DNA from: Nemertoderma westbladi
Lineage: Eukaryota > Xenacoelomorpha > Nemertodermatida > Nemertodermatidae
Direction: 5' to 3'
NCBI GenBank assembly: GCA_032718475.1
Contig: JAUCBJ010009133.1
Location: forward strand, 1-64,000
DNA: 64,000 nucleotides
The translations under genes and the position numbers were made by a program. Below, one piece after another: positions 44,745 through 56,773 of the stretch (position 1 is its first letter; every line of letters begins with the position of its first letter). Below the pieces are notes generated by a model. The model worked only from the letters and a program-made list of their open reading frames with translations. It searched no databases and was not told the DNA's origin.

Positions 44745-45486
44745 TTGATTCCAGGAGATCCAGGATTCCAGGAGATCCAGGATTCCAGGGGATCCAGGAT
44801 GCCAGGAAATCGAGGATTCCAGGAGATCCAGGATTCCATGAGATCCAGGATTCCAGGATGCCAGGAGATCCAGGATTCCATGAGATCCAGGATTCCAAGA
44901 GATCCAGAATTCCATGAGATCCAGGATTCCCGGAGATCCAGGATTCCAAAAGATCCAGGATTCCACGAGATCCAGGATTCCATGAGATCCAGGATTCCAG
45001 GAGCTCCAGGATTCCAGGAGATCCAGGATTCCAGGAGATCCAGGATACCATGTGATCCAGTATTCCAGGAGATCCAGGATTCCAGGAGATCCAGGAGATC
45101 CAAGAAATCCTGGATACCAGGAGTTCCAGGATTCCAGGAGATCCAGGATACCATGTGATCCAGTATTCCAGGAGATCCAGGATTCGAGGAGATCCAGGAG
45201 ATCCTGGAAATCCTGGATACCAGGAGATCCAGGATTCCAGGAGATCCTGGATACCAGGAGATCCAGGATTCAAGGAGATCCAGTATTCCAGGAGATCCAG
45301 GATTCCAGGAGATCCTGGATTCCAGGAGATACAGGATTCCAGGAGATCCGGGATTCCATGAGATCCAGGATTCCATGAGATCCAGGATTGCAGGAGATCC
45401 AGGATTCCAGAAGATCCAGGATTCCATGAGATCCAGGATTCCATGAGATCCAGGATTGCAGGAGATCCAGGATTCCATGAGATCCC
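44745..45486 (-). repeat. 17-bp minisatellite
   Basis: About 43 units of AGGAGATCCAGGATTCC with scattered changes. The period is not a multiple of three, so after three units every frame has read the same 17-residue peptide; all frames stay open and give several overlapping spurious ORFs on both strands. It has no link to the LRRC74-like gene beyond lying upstream of it. Confidence 0.95.
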
Positions 45487-46197
45487 TTTCCCGGACCGAA
45501 TTGTCTGGGTATGAATTATTATCCGGTACTGAAAAATAATAAATATATATATATATATATAAGGAATCTAAAAAATATATCAATGAATGTGTAAAGAATC
45601 TGTAATAATATATAATTTACTTAACTCAAATTGTGTGCTTCAGCTTTGTGCAGCATTTTCCCTGCAGTCAGCATCTTAGTGTTAATGTTTACCTGGTGAT
45701 TAATATGGTTTCCTAGTTACATGTAAACATCAACAAATGGATCTGTAATTGGCAGCATCGCCATGTGATGCCAATAGCCACCATTGGTTTTAAATTATTA
45801 TTAATATAACTTCATCTGATATGTCATATAGATAGATATATTGGCAGCTGGATAAAGCTCTACATTTGTCGAGTAGAATTAGCAGCATGATGCCTCAGCA
45901 AACCTTTAAAACCATTGTGGTTCCTGGTAAAATAGCTACACATGTCTTGAAATATCTCCAGTATAAATAATCACTCTACGGTGGTTTTTGGGGGTAATAT
46001 AGGTAGTAAAACGATAATTGAGTCTCGAAAGAGCTAAGATCAGAACTAATTAGAACACAATGGAACACAATCACGCAAACTTTTGCTTCCTGGTTGTATT
46101 CAATCTTTTCTTATTGTCTCTATTAATTACTACTTTGGGCTTAAAACGCTGTATAAATTGATTTAAATAAACGCTCAATATTTACTCTGAATCTTAG
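45487..46197. other. AT-rich spacer with a TA run; no gene seen
   Basis: A (TA)n tract lies at 45,543-45,561. The remainder is unremarkable AT-rich sequence with no long frame, ending in a pyrimidine-containing acceptor-like CTCTGAATCTTAG just before 46,198. Confidence 0.5.
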
Positions 46198-46382
46198 ACG
46201 AGTAAAGAACGTAGAAGATGACGATCTGTGTTACTATAACAACGTTGACGTCACTAAGGGAGAGATCGAATGGACCTATAAATTTAACGGTTTCGGATTC
46301 CATTTACGTTCTCCTTATGAAGAAGAGAAAAACATTTCCTTCAACGATTTGGAGTTGATGCTGAGGTTAAACGGAAAATCAG
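46198..46382 (+). other. Possible coding exon of unknown gene
   Basis: After an acceptor-like CTGAATCTTAG, 185 bases are open in one frame with protein-like composition (VEDDDLCYYNNVDVTKGEIE, then FGFHLRSPYEEEKN and LELMLRLNG). The frame runs to a stop 24 bases beyond a weak donor (AATCAG|GTATTC). The last part of the exon and the donor are amplified in the tandem repeat that follows. I do not recognise the protein, and no partner exon was found, so it may be an exon remnant. Confidence 0.35.
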
Positions 46383-46612
46383 GTATTCTATTATTAGGTT
46401 AAACGGAAAATCAGGTATTCTATTATTAGGTTAAACGGAAAATCAGGTATTCTATTATTAGGTTAATATGTCAGTATTAAGTAAGCTATATCAGTATTAA
46501 GTAAGCTATATCAGTATTAAGTAAGCTATATCAGTATTAAGTAAGCTATATCAGTATTAAGTAAGCTATGTCTGTATTAAGTTAGCTATGTCTGTATTAA
46601 GTAAGCTATGTG
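46367..46612 (+). repeat. 32-bp and 20-bp tandem repeats
   Basis: Three units of a 32-bp repeat (GTTAAACGGAAAATCAGGTA and on) are followed by about seven units of a 20-bp repeat (TCAGTATTAAGTAAGCTATA). The first array begins inside the possible exon. Confidence 0.9.
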
Positions 46613-48729
46613 TTAAGCGATCCAACGCAATCTCTTACTGTTGAACGCAAGCAGGACCTTCAGAACCGTCTACTAAGAATATTTTACCGCTACGAACTAT
46701 ACGGCTCTGACAATCACTCGCTCCTTTCTCTGTTGATTTCTCAACAGAGAGCTAACTGTTCGAATTTATAAGCCAAATCAGCAGCAACCAAAACAATAAA
46801 TCTGAAATGGCTCCCTAAGCTACTTAATATGAGTGCGGGTGGTCTAGCACTCGGCGTTCACTTTCTACAGAGAAATACTGGAGTTATCAGGTGGAATAAT
46901 GTCGAATGTGAGAATATTTTACTATTATAATGGGATAGGCTATTAATTCGCCCTTATGTCAAAACTTGGCCTTGCGCTGCTTTAGGCCAGCAAATTTCTA
47001 CTGTGCTACACTGGGTACCACTGTCAGCCTGCTAACCCGCTATTTTCAAATAACCACCTAGCGTTGAATATTCTAAGGTATTTCTAAGAGTAATTTACCC
47101 AACTATTCTCCGCTATGCAGCGTACAAGTTCTTAATTTTATTCTAACATGCTAAATAAACTACAGTGTCATAAAATACAAATTGCATACTAATTACTAAG
47201 TATTCCAGAATACGTATTACTAATTATTACTTTACTGAGTTATACACTAGCAACAGCCTAAATACTGTATTATTTGTAATTAATAACTAACTCTAACAGC
47301 AATTAATAAGCATAAACTAAGAAATAGAAAACAATCAAGAAAAGTAGCGCCTATCTAAACATTTACATTCAAACATCAGGCACTCTTCAGCAACACAACA
47401 TAAAATAGCGTTAGCAACAGAGCTGGTAGTGCTATCGACAGCGCTAGTAGCGCTAGTCAGCTAGTGTCAACTAGTGTAAACTAGCGTATAGATTAGTGTA
47501 AGCTAGTGTAAGAGAGCAAGGTCACCCAGGCTACATGCGGTCCTTCTAACCAAACCCGCTATTACTACCCTAGTACTACAAGGTTGAGACGAAGTCTGGA
47601 TTGTCAGTCTCCAAATACTGTAGTGACGACCGGTCCCCGGTCCCTATTGATTAGCCCGACCGCAACTACTGGCTCCCCACCAGCGTTGCCCCACATTGGA
47701 TCCTCCACTCCTCCTTCCGTCGCTTCCACGGTGCGCCCGCTACACCTACCGGTACGCTTAGCCCATCATGCTAAAGCAAATAGTTACCGATATCGGCTCA
47801 TGCATTTACAAACAGTCTACAGTTGAAAGGGAAAATCCTTGTAAGGATTCGCTACATCGCAATCACCAAGATTAAAGAAATCAAGAGTCAATGCAAGAAG
47901 ATCATTATTCAAAGTTGTAATCAAATAGGTGTAACAGTATAAATCAGCATTTAACAATTTACAGAATTAGCAGAATTAACAAGCAAGAAGATTAAAACAT
48001 TTAATACGACTAACACGTGCACAGTACCGCTGTACTGGTGTACTGATACACTGAACAGTACACACACTGAAACTGACGAAATATATAGGTATGACGCAAT
48101 GGTTATATCATTGGTCCAACAAATTCTACTACCATTATACCAACCTAAAATAGCTAGCCCAATGGGAGAGCCGGATCGTGATCCTATGCTTCCCCATTTC
48201 TCAAATTATTACCATATATGGTAATGAATCTGTCTCGCTGGGGTTATAGGTTTATGGCCGTAGCATTAATTTCGCGATTATTAAAGCACATTAGCATTAA
48301 TTTATTAGAACGTTAGTTTGTAGAGGAATATAAAAGAAATTAGTACAAATACACATTAAGTTCGGTTAATGTCAATAAACGGCAAATTCATAATAATGTT
48401 TTATGAAAGTTTGCCACTGTAAATTTATGTACTAAGGTTTTATTACAAAATTACATACGTAAGGCTACATACTGTACAAAATCGGATGAATAATATAAAC
48501 TCGTGTATTTTATTTTACCTATCTAATGAATGCTGTACATCAATATAACTTATCTAATCGCTCCATACTATATAATGGGCTGTTCTGGTACACAGCGCTA
48601 TATATCGTAACACCGCTCCAAGGGAAACAAGTAATGTTTCCCTCCAATTGTAGAAGAAATAGGACGATGTGAAATAACAAAATAAATTTACTTTCAAATA
48701 AATCAAACAACTCGGTTCTATAATAATTA
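46613..48729. other. AT-rich spacer; no gene seen
   Basis: No long frame or recognisable domain. A small hairpin CTCTGTTGA/TCAACAGAG lies near 46,733-46,754. A patch of CTAGTGTAA-like short repeats lies at 47,440-47,510. A more GC-rich patch at 47,580-47,760 has an 80-codon frame with no recognisable domain. Confidence 0.4.
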
Positions 48730-48935
48730 CGTACAAAATATTGCCATTTATATTGCATAATGATTACTACATACAAATTAATACAAAATATTGCTACTGT
48801 TATTGCATAATGATTACTACATACAAATTAATACAAATATTGCTACTGTTATTGCATAATGATTACTACATACAAATTAATACAAATATTGCTACTGTTA
48901 TTGCATAATGATTACTACATACAAATTAATACAAA
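48730..48935. repeat. 52-bp tandem repeat (4 copies)
   Basis: Four nearly identical units containing TATTGCTACTGTTATTGCAT and ATGATTACTACATACAAATT. No coding potential is likely. Confidence 0.9.
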
Positions 48936-49135
48936 TTAAATTACAAAATATACCTTCTTTCATGTATTTACAAATTAACAATCTATTAAGGTTAATTTGG
49001 TTAACTAAATATTATTGCGTTTAAAGGTCGATAATCAAACTAAATATAAAATTACGTAATAATTTCTTTCATTTCGGACATTTTACTCAATTTATAAAAA
49101 ATGCAATCACCCTTAAATTTGGTGATCGCTCAGGT

Positions 49136-49182
49136 CGGTGAAAGGAGTAAGCCAAACCCGCAGGTTTGTCTCTCCAATCACC
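49136..49182. other. Hairpin H1 of the CCAAACCCGC family
   Basis: Core CAAACC-cgca-GGTTTG (49,153-49,168) is enclosed by GGAG/CTCC and then GGTG/CACC, so four separate outer base-paired positions on each side match. The outer stem sequence is not shared with the other hairpins of the family. Confidence 0.75.
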
Positions 49183-49514
49183 TCCCTTCGCTTCCTTCAC
49201 CTCGTTCACAAATTATAGAACAAATATGATTATATGTGTATATGAGTCCAGTCAGATATACAATTAAATCCTACAATATATATCAGAGCGACGATGATGT
49301 ATATATTTATAGTTTGTCGCTCCTTGATGTTATGTGGTATCACCGGCTGGCTCCTGGGCCTCTCAGGCTTGCTCCTCTCTTCCCCCCCCCCCTACACTAG
49401 TCTTCCTCCGGTAGATTCCAACAATGGCATTCTCGAGGCGTCGCTTCCTGGGACCGGCGATGAGGACGATCCCTGAACGCTAATGAGTTCCCAGCTAATG
49501 CTCATTCCTCGGCC

Positions 49515-50918
49515 TCACCCCATTTGCCGCGTCACCGCGGGCACCTCTGCCAACTCTTCCTTCTGTAATTGCATGTGCGCCCTTTCGGACGTCCCCTGTG
49601 CATTGCACTGCATCCGCTGAGCGTCAATGATTTCGTGGTATTGAGTGTCCTTAGCTTGGCGTTTGCTAAGGACCGCTCCATCAGCTCCTTGCCGTGAGCT
49701 ATGAGCTCCAGCTATCATTGTGGTAGGCGCATCAGCCCGCGGCTCCGCTATCCATTCGGCGGTCAAGGACCCTAAACGAACGTGGGTTAACAGGAATTCG
49801 TTCCTATATTGGATGGCCGCCATCCTCCAATCGCCCCGCGCACGCACCACCTTCCTTGTCTCTGAGTATATTCCGTTTGTGATCCCGTCACAAATAGCAA
49901 TAAAGTTCCAAGTATATTTGTTGTCCATATTAAGTTGTCAGAAGTATGATCGGATAACCACAACTGCAGTAATCCACGGAAGGTCTTGAGCAGTTAACAT
50001 TAATTCTTGGTACTGTGTAGCGATTGTAAGTAGGGCTCGTATGCTACATGTGAAGGATCCACCACCAGGAATCCATAGCCCGCCTTAAATGGCAGCCACC
50101 TCATCTGCGCCTGAATATGGTAATCCGCCGCGTCTTCCCACTTATCTAACATCTCTCAAAGTAAGTTAGCGCTATGGTTCTGAGAGACATCGTCACGCAG
50201 CTGACACTTCGAGCTGCGGTGTCCCTTCACCCCACAATATACACACTGAGAAATGAAGACGGTACACGTGTAGAATGAATGGTCAGTCTCGTTACACCAA
50301 CGGCAAACCTTGTGCGCTGCTTCGACCACAGCGTCACATGTGGGACGGGGTTAAGAAACGCTTCATCACATCAAACTGAATTCTCCCTTTCGATCTGATG
50401 TATTGTTATCCTCTAAATACCAATGGATGGCGCTTCAAAACTCTCATGACTATGTCCGTAATTAGGCAAGTTACCGTGTTTGACTCCAACACCAAATAAT
50501 ACTGCAACGAAGCACGGGGTGGTGCGCAGATGTTCCAATATACTAATGCTTGCCGCTTGAAATGGGATTTGAACTCAGCTCCTGGAAGCATGTTATATTC
50601 ACCATATGCCTACTCATATTTCTTTTGCGTCTTTAACGTGAAGTCCCAATTATATAATAAGTGCACTATAAACCCCATACCAGTCTTAACAGAATTGGAG
50701 TACTCCCTATAAAACCCAATGTCCTGTGCCCATAGCAATAATAACTTTGTATCAATGAATGGTCTTGGCAATCGATCCTCCAGGTCTGCCATAGCGTTGA
50801 AATCTCTCTCCAGGTCACTCTGGACACCTACTCCCACCTTGACATAATCTTGGTTAAGGATCGCCTCCCTAACCTTCTTGGGTAACATCCTAATGTCAAT
50901 CTGCTCCGCTCCATGCAT
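49515..50918 (-). pseudogene. Decayed gag-like region with two CCHC zinc knuckles
   Basis: On the minus strand an open stretch from 50,918 (MHGAEQIDIRMLPKKVREAI) is broken by stops and a shift but continues to two CCHC knuckles encoded at about 50,190-50,325: CRWCNETDHSFYTC and CVYCGVKGHRSSKC. A final frame at 49,928-49,515 (137 codons) has no known domain. Two CCHC knuckles after a helical region point to the Gag of an LTR or similar retroelement. I cannot assign the family, and no protease or RT follows. It may belong with the 52,207-53,820 frame upstream. Confidence 0.45.
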
Positions 50919-51039
50919 ACCCCCTCATCTACACGAAGTGGGGCCTTCGCGCAGCACGTGACTTTAATTTAATTTAAGTACTAATTCGAAAGTATTACTG
51001 TATTAGCAAATTTTAAGCAGATTTCGCCTAATCACTTTT

Positions 51040-52170
51040 TACCTCTTTCATTTCTATTCAGACATTTCTGACTCTAGCGGTATAGTGAGAAGAACTGAAG
51101 ATGGATTAGGGTCTCCAGCCCCACAAAGACACAGCCTATGGATGAATAGTACATACGTACATCGGCCAAGTTTCATCTTGAATAACGGATAACGAAATGA
51201 GAGACGGATCTCACTTTCAGAAATTTCGTCGTATAGCGGCAGACCGATTAAATCTCCCCCCACCCCCCCCCCCCCCCCCACAAAGACGCAGCATGTGGTC
51301 CAGAATATATGGCAAGATTCAGCTTAAACTGATTAAAATCAATGAGACGGGAGAATCTATTCACTTTCAGGCATAAAGTAGTCCTATAGCGGGTGACTGT
51401 TGAACTGATTTTCAACAAAACAAATTTTCAACTTGGCAGCTTTAAATTCGTTATTAGTTATATGTAAAAAGTTATAAGCATGTCAATATCATAATGACAA
51501 CGATTTCACTTTCAGACATTTGGCCCTCTAGCGGCAGACTGGAGAACTGCAGATGGATTCGCCTCCTTTGAAAGTCACAGCTAATGGTCTAATACATATC
51601 TGCCAAGTTTCAGCTTAAACGGATTAAAAGCAAAGAAATGGGAGGGCATTTAATGTTTAGACATGTGGCCCTCTAGCGGGAGACCATTGCACTGATGGTG
51701 TCTGAAAGTCTCTCAAAAATCTCAACTTTAGCTCATATTGATACCTACAAATTTTCAACTTGGCAGCTTTAAATCCGACAAAGTTATTAGCATGTCAAAA
51801 TCGTAACGACGACAACGATTTCACTTTCAGACCTTTGGCCCTCTAGCGGCAGACTGGAGAACTGCAGATGGATTCGCCTCCTTTGAAAGTCACAGCTAAT
51901 TGTCTAATACATATCTGCCAAGTTTCAGCTTAAACGGATTAAAAGCAAAGAAATGGGAGGGCATTTAATGTTTAGACATGTGGCCCTCTAGCGGGAGACC
52001 ATTGCACTGATGGTGTCTGAAAGTCTCTCAAAAATCTCAGCTTTTGCTCATATTGATACCTACAAATTTTCAACTTGGCAGCTTTAAATCCGACAAAGTT
52101 ATTAGCATGTCAAAATCGTAACGACGACAACGACGACGACGACGACAACGACGACGACGACGACGACGAC
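51040..52170. repeat. Diverged tandem repeat of about 150 bp, ending in a CGA microsatellite
   Basis: The motif (C)TCTAGCGG or TATAGCGG with neighbouring GAGAACTGCAGATGGATT recurs at about 51,073, 51,230, 51,382, 51,528, 51,670, 51,845 and 51,987. The last four form two closely matching 317-bp double units. A run of C at 51,256-51,280 and a (CGA)n tract at 52,117-52,170 lie at or near the ends. It separates the two gag-like frames and is not coding. Confidence 0.8.
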
Positions 52171-52206
52171 AACTATTTGCATAAATTGACCCACCCCCTA
52201 ACAGTG

Positions 52207-53820
52207 TCAATTCGCTAAGGCTCCGCCAACTTCGTGGCTCGCCCCACATACCTCTAAGATTTGCTCTCGGGGGTCCTTCCCGCGCCTATATTGCGTCGTT
52301 ATGATGGGCTCCGGTCTATCTGGGTCTGCCCTCATGTGCATAAACATGTGGGTCACGCCATCGGCCACTTGAACTTGAATACATTTGCTAGTCAAGCTTT
52401 CCTGATGAGACACTCCCTTGTTGTCGTAAAACATCACACGCCAATCCTCCAAGGATTCCTCCATCTTTCTCCATTGATGCTGTATCTCGTCGGATGGGGT
52501 CCACATGTACTCAATAGCCTTGGGGTCGTCGTATTGGGTATAGATACCCTTTCTCCTCAACCACGCTTGGTCTACCTCCTTGTCGTCTGGGAACATAGCC
52601 ACCGCGACCCATACCTTTATGTATTTGTCTAGCCAACCAAATAACTTACTCTCCTTCCCCGGAGCTCCAATCTTATCCAATGTGTTGTAGTCCGTTATCT
52701 GCATCGGAACGTCATGCAGGAACTTCGCACATAAGGCTTCCCTCAAGCAGTCGACGTTCCCATGGTCCGCCAAAATCACCATCGGCAGGAACTGAATGGC
52801 TTCTCGCGCCTCTGGATGATCTACCAACATCGCAGCTTTGTTACCACTGGAATAATACCCCGGTCTAGGTTGAGATACAGCCTGTGGAACAAATCCAGTA
52901 ACTCTCCTCGTCTCTTCCTGGTGTTTATCCGCAGTCTTATTATACTCAGCTATGCATTCTACGAATAGTTGTTTCGCCTTTGCCGCTTGCTCTTCCTGTC
53001 GTAACGCGTCTATCTCGTCCTGGTGCTCAGGCGTGAGCTTCTTCTCCGGATGTGCCGAAGTGAATGTGGACCAGGGAGTCGAGAGTTCCAAACCCGCGGG
53101 TTTGGTGCTTGAGTCCCGTGCCGCTTCGCGCCGCGCCTCCAGGTCTTTGTATGCTCGGTAAAGCGAAATGGCTGCTGCCGTTTCTATCAAAGTGGGAGTC
53201 GTACGAGGTTTAATCTCCGTGTACGGATCCAAAGTTGTAACGGTCGGCGTAACAGGTCTCGGAGGTTTCTTTCCGCTAAATTTGATGCTTATCATCGGAT
53301 TACTCATCGGGTAACCTCCTTCGTTGTTCCTACGAAACTGGTGAGCCTTGCACCGCGTTAATATCAGTTCAGGATTCAGCTCGTTTAGACGATCGGGGAT
53401 GGATACTTCTAGTTTATTCATACATTCACTGCATTTGTAGAACAACTTATACACGCTGAAGACCCTTGGCATCTCCTCGTCTTCCCCTCGGGTTCTTCGG
53501 TAAAGATGCATTCCGTTGAATTGATCTCTGACAGCGGGTAGAGGTTTGTTGTGCGATAAATACATATTCATATGGTACAATCGCGCTATCTCCTCATTGG
53601 GATCCGCGCTTACATCGCACACATCAACGGCGAAGTCGTATGGGTATCGGGTTCAGTATTTCCGACGCAACACCTCCATTCTGTCCTCCAACGCCCTCAT
53701 TCTTTCCCTCCTTAATCCTTTTTCATAATTGGCTTTGAAGTTGGTGTTTAGGTCTATCACAGATCGACCATGATAGTACAGATTCGAATCCTTACAACCA
53801 TGATGGGCAAACGGTAGTCA
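52207..53820 (-). pseudogene. Retroelement-like ORF of unknown family (471-codon main frame)
   Basis: The minus-strand frame 53,622-52,207 encodes 471 residues. The same frame extends upstream to about 53,810 across one TGA near 53,653 (upstream part: YYHGRSVIDLNTNFKANYEK). Visible features are a CxxC plus later Cys/His (FYKCSECMNKL, then CKAHQF), a Pro/Thr-rich linker, and an Ala/Glu/Gln-rich helical stretch. STKPAGLELS at about 53,090 is encoded by the palindromic core of hairpin H2. I find no known domain. Position upstream of a gag-like region with zinc knuckles suggests one decayed retroelement, interrupted by the 51-52 kb repeat; this is inference. Confidence 0.4.
53074..53117. other. 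Hairpin H2 of the CCAAACCCGC family
   Basis: A perfect 18-base palindrome CCAAACCCGCGGGTTTGG (53,088-53,105) lies within the 471-codon frame. Outside it GGGAGTC and GAGTCCC pair at six of seven positions. On the minus strand it encodes KPAGL. Confidence 0.8.
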
Positions 53821-54688
53821 CGCTTCCTCTTTAGCAGTCCAACCTCTCCTCGGTTCTGCGGCAATGTATTTACTCGTCGTTATTATAAAACACAGTGAGT
53901 AAAAATAGCAATAATTATATAAAATGAGTCAAAATGTAGACTAATTATCATCAGTGGCCCATGAAGTTAACGATTTCGTGTTTTTTTGACATTTCAGTAA
54001 GTAGTAGAGTGGGGCTGGGTTTCCGCACAGCATACACACACAGTTCTCTGGGTTAGGGGTGTGGAATTTCGATATCGCACAGATTTAATGGTGGAATCCG
54101 TGGATAGATACCCTGGTAGTAACATGTCGACCGGTTTGGTATGGTTCTGTCCATGTCCGGTTCTGGAATGCAGGACTGTTCCAGAATTCGACCGGTATTT
54201 CCAGCTTCTTTGTGGCGATATCCGTACGGTATTTCCGGAGGGCATCCGTATCGTTTAAACTCAGTTGCAGAACAATGTCTTCAACAAAGGTGTTTACTCC
54301 GCATAGCGCTATCACCAGGCGATTCCGAGAACTTTTATGCAGACCGAGGGTTTTCTTTAGGAAATTCGTTTTCACTCTGTCGATTGTATGAAGGTTTGTT
54401 GTACTTTAATGCGGCCAAAGTAAATGAAAATTATAAGTTACCATGGGTCGAATCTTGATATTGAAGACTTTAATAGCTGTTGTGAGGGATAGTAAATGCG
54501 TGTTTTTGATACTATGTATAGACATTATAGATTTGCAGCAGATATTTGAAATGTGTTTCGAAAATGATAATGTTGTTTGGAAGGTGACGCCTAAATAAGT
54601 GTATGCATTTCGAATTTCTACAGGTTGCCCATTGTAATCGAACTTATCCGTTTTACATAGTTGTCCACCCCGTCGAAACTCTATATTT

Positions 54689-56758
54689 TTACGTTTTCTT
54701 AAGATTCACCTGTAGTCCGTTCAGAGCTGCCCACTCCGATAGAGCATTGAGCCCGGCCTGCAGACCGTCTCTAGTGCGTGAGTAAAATAGTAAGTCGTCT
54801 GCAAACAATAGAATTACTAAAGTAGCTGTAGTAGTACTAAAGTAGTAAAGTTTGAGTGCGTCCACAAGATCAGCGATATATAATATAAATAGATAAGGAC
54901 TCAGTGTATCTCCTTGTAATAGACCGATCAGCTGACTTATAGGTTTCATCTTCCGCAACCCATCGAATACTTGAATATAATTTGTAGAGAGTAAAAGTTG
55001 TATAAACCTCAGCATGCGTCCTTTCAGCCCAAATAATCGCTGCAGTTTATCAATGAGTTTGGATCTTGGAATGGAATCGAACGCTCTCCTGAAGTCTACA
55101 AAGCATGCATAGATAGGTCTCCTGGGTTTGTTTAGGTTATAGTTTATATCCTTGAGTAATTGCTGGATTGGTTGCGCTGTAGATTTTCCCGGCAGGAATC
55201 CGAATTGTTCTATGGGTATCTTGTGTCGGAAGGCGGTGCATAGGCGATGAGCTACGAGGCCAGTTAGAACCTTGTATGCATTGCACAACAATGCTATGCC
55301 TCGATAATTGTCCGGTTCATTGCGAGATCCCTTACCTTTGTACAGTACTTTACACAAACTAAGTGTCCACGTGGATACCATACGCATTGAAATGAAACAT
55401 ATATTAAATAGTGTTACCCAAAAGTAAAGAGTTAATGGGAGTGCGGCCTTCAGGAGTTCGTACGGGAGGAGATCGGGTCCCCCAGACTTCCGGTTCGGTT
55501 TCTTTCGAAACTCTTCCTCTACTTCCTCGGGGGTAAATGGAGCGTTATACGGAAGATCGTCGCCATCGTCATCCGGCATGGACTGCGATAGATTTCGGCT
55601 GGGTGTGTCGGCAGTCGAGTCAGAAAGGAGGTCACTAAAATGTCTCTCCCACCTTTCTAATGGGACTGGGCAAGGGGGTTCCGGTCCGCGTTTCTGCCAC
55701 CATTTGTATGGTTTGGATTCCGCATTAGCGATCAGTTTTTCCTCTTGTATTTTGACGTAGGCTGCTTGTTTACCCTTTAATAGGAGTTTATATGATAGTT
55801 TCGATATGCACAGGAATTCGCGTTGGGCGGGATCAACTTTGGCCCTATGATGGAGCATTATTACTTCCCGTTGTCGGTTAAAACATTCCGCATCAAACCA
55901 GGGATTTAATTTCGCTGTAACTTTAAGAGGTACTGCCGAATCTTTAATTGCATTGGCAATATTTGTGTACGCCGAGTCGATATCCTGATCGAACTCCGCC
56001 AAGAAGTTAAACGCGTGGGACAACCTGGGGTTCACTTCAAGATTTTCCAAGTCGAGTTCTCGCTTTGTTTTCCTTTGGACATTTCCCTTAGGTGGGTTTT
56101 GTTGGTCGTTGATGCGGGTCAGTTCCCAACCCATTCTAAGTGGTACGTGTTTCCTTAATCCATTTATATGGTAATCTATTGAAGTAACCTTCTGAATTGA
56201 GAATATTAAATCTATCAGACTCGATCCGTTGTGACAATAATAGGTAGGTTGGGTTAAATCGTTCTGTAGTTCCAGACCATATACACATTCTTCCATGAGA
56301 TATTGTAGACACTCCGCTTTACAGTTCTGGGTATCCATTCTAGCGTTGAAATCGCCGCCCAATATAATGGGACCGTTGTAGCCAGCTGGTATAGATTCGA
56401 TTGCAGTATACACCCCATCCACTAATTCATCACTACTCGTGGTCGGGTTGAAGTAGCAGCAAATAAACACTCCGACGTCTGACTTAATTGTTACAAATGA
56501 TGCAGATTTACCAACTAATTCCGGGTTTATGTGGGGTTTAGCTGCCACTGTTATTCTCTCCATTGGTCTCCCCCTCCCAGCTGGTTTAATTGCCTCCGTG
56601 CTCCAGGTATAGAACCCTGGGATATCTGGTTCCACTGTTGCGAAAGTCTCTGTTAGTAGTAGTATATCAGGCCCGGAAAATAAATCGTCGGATGTTAACT
56701 CTAGTACAGTTTTTAGTCCTTCTACGTTCCACAGCAAGGTAGACACAGTTAATGGCAT
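54689..56758 (-). pseudogene. LINE ORF2: endonuclease and reverse transcriptase, frame-shifted near its C-terminus
   Basis: The 689-codon frame starts MPLTVSTLLWNVEGLKT. The endonuclease has LLLTETF, GGDFNAR and SLIDLIFS at the positions expected for the AP-type catalytic core. The reverse transcriptase has NYRGIALLCNAYKVL, FVDFRRAFDSIPRSK, LLQGDTLSPYLF and FADD at about residue 652. The frame closes at LKKT; the next codons in another frame continue the same domain, so one shift in an A-rich run near 54,690 is responsible. Downstream pieces at 54,375-54,085 and 54,245-53,994 carry the rest of the C-terminus in two frames. Confidence 0.85.
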
Positions 56759-56773
56759 GGTGATGCTATTTTG

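Noticed and set aside
44629-45583. Several overlapping Gly/Pro/Ser/Leu-rich frames
   Set aside because: All arise from the 17-bp minisatellite, which reads the same peptide in each frame.
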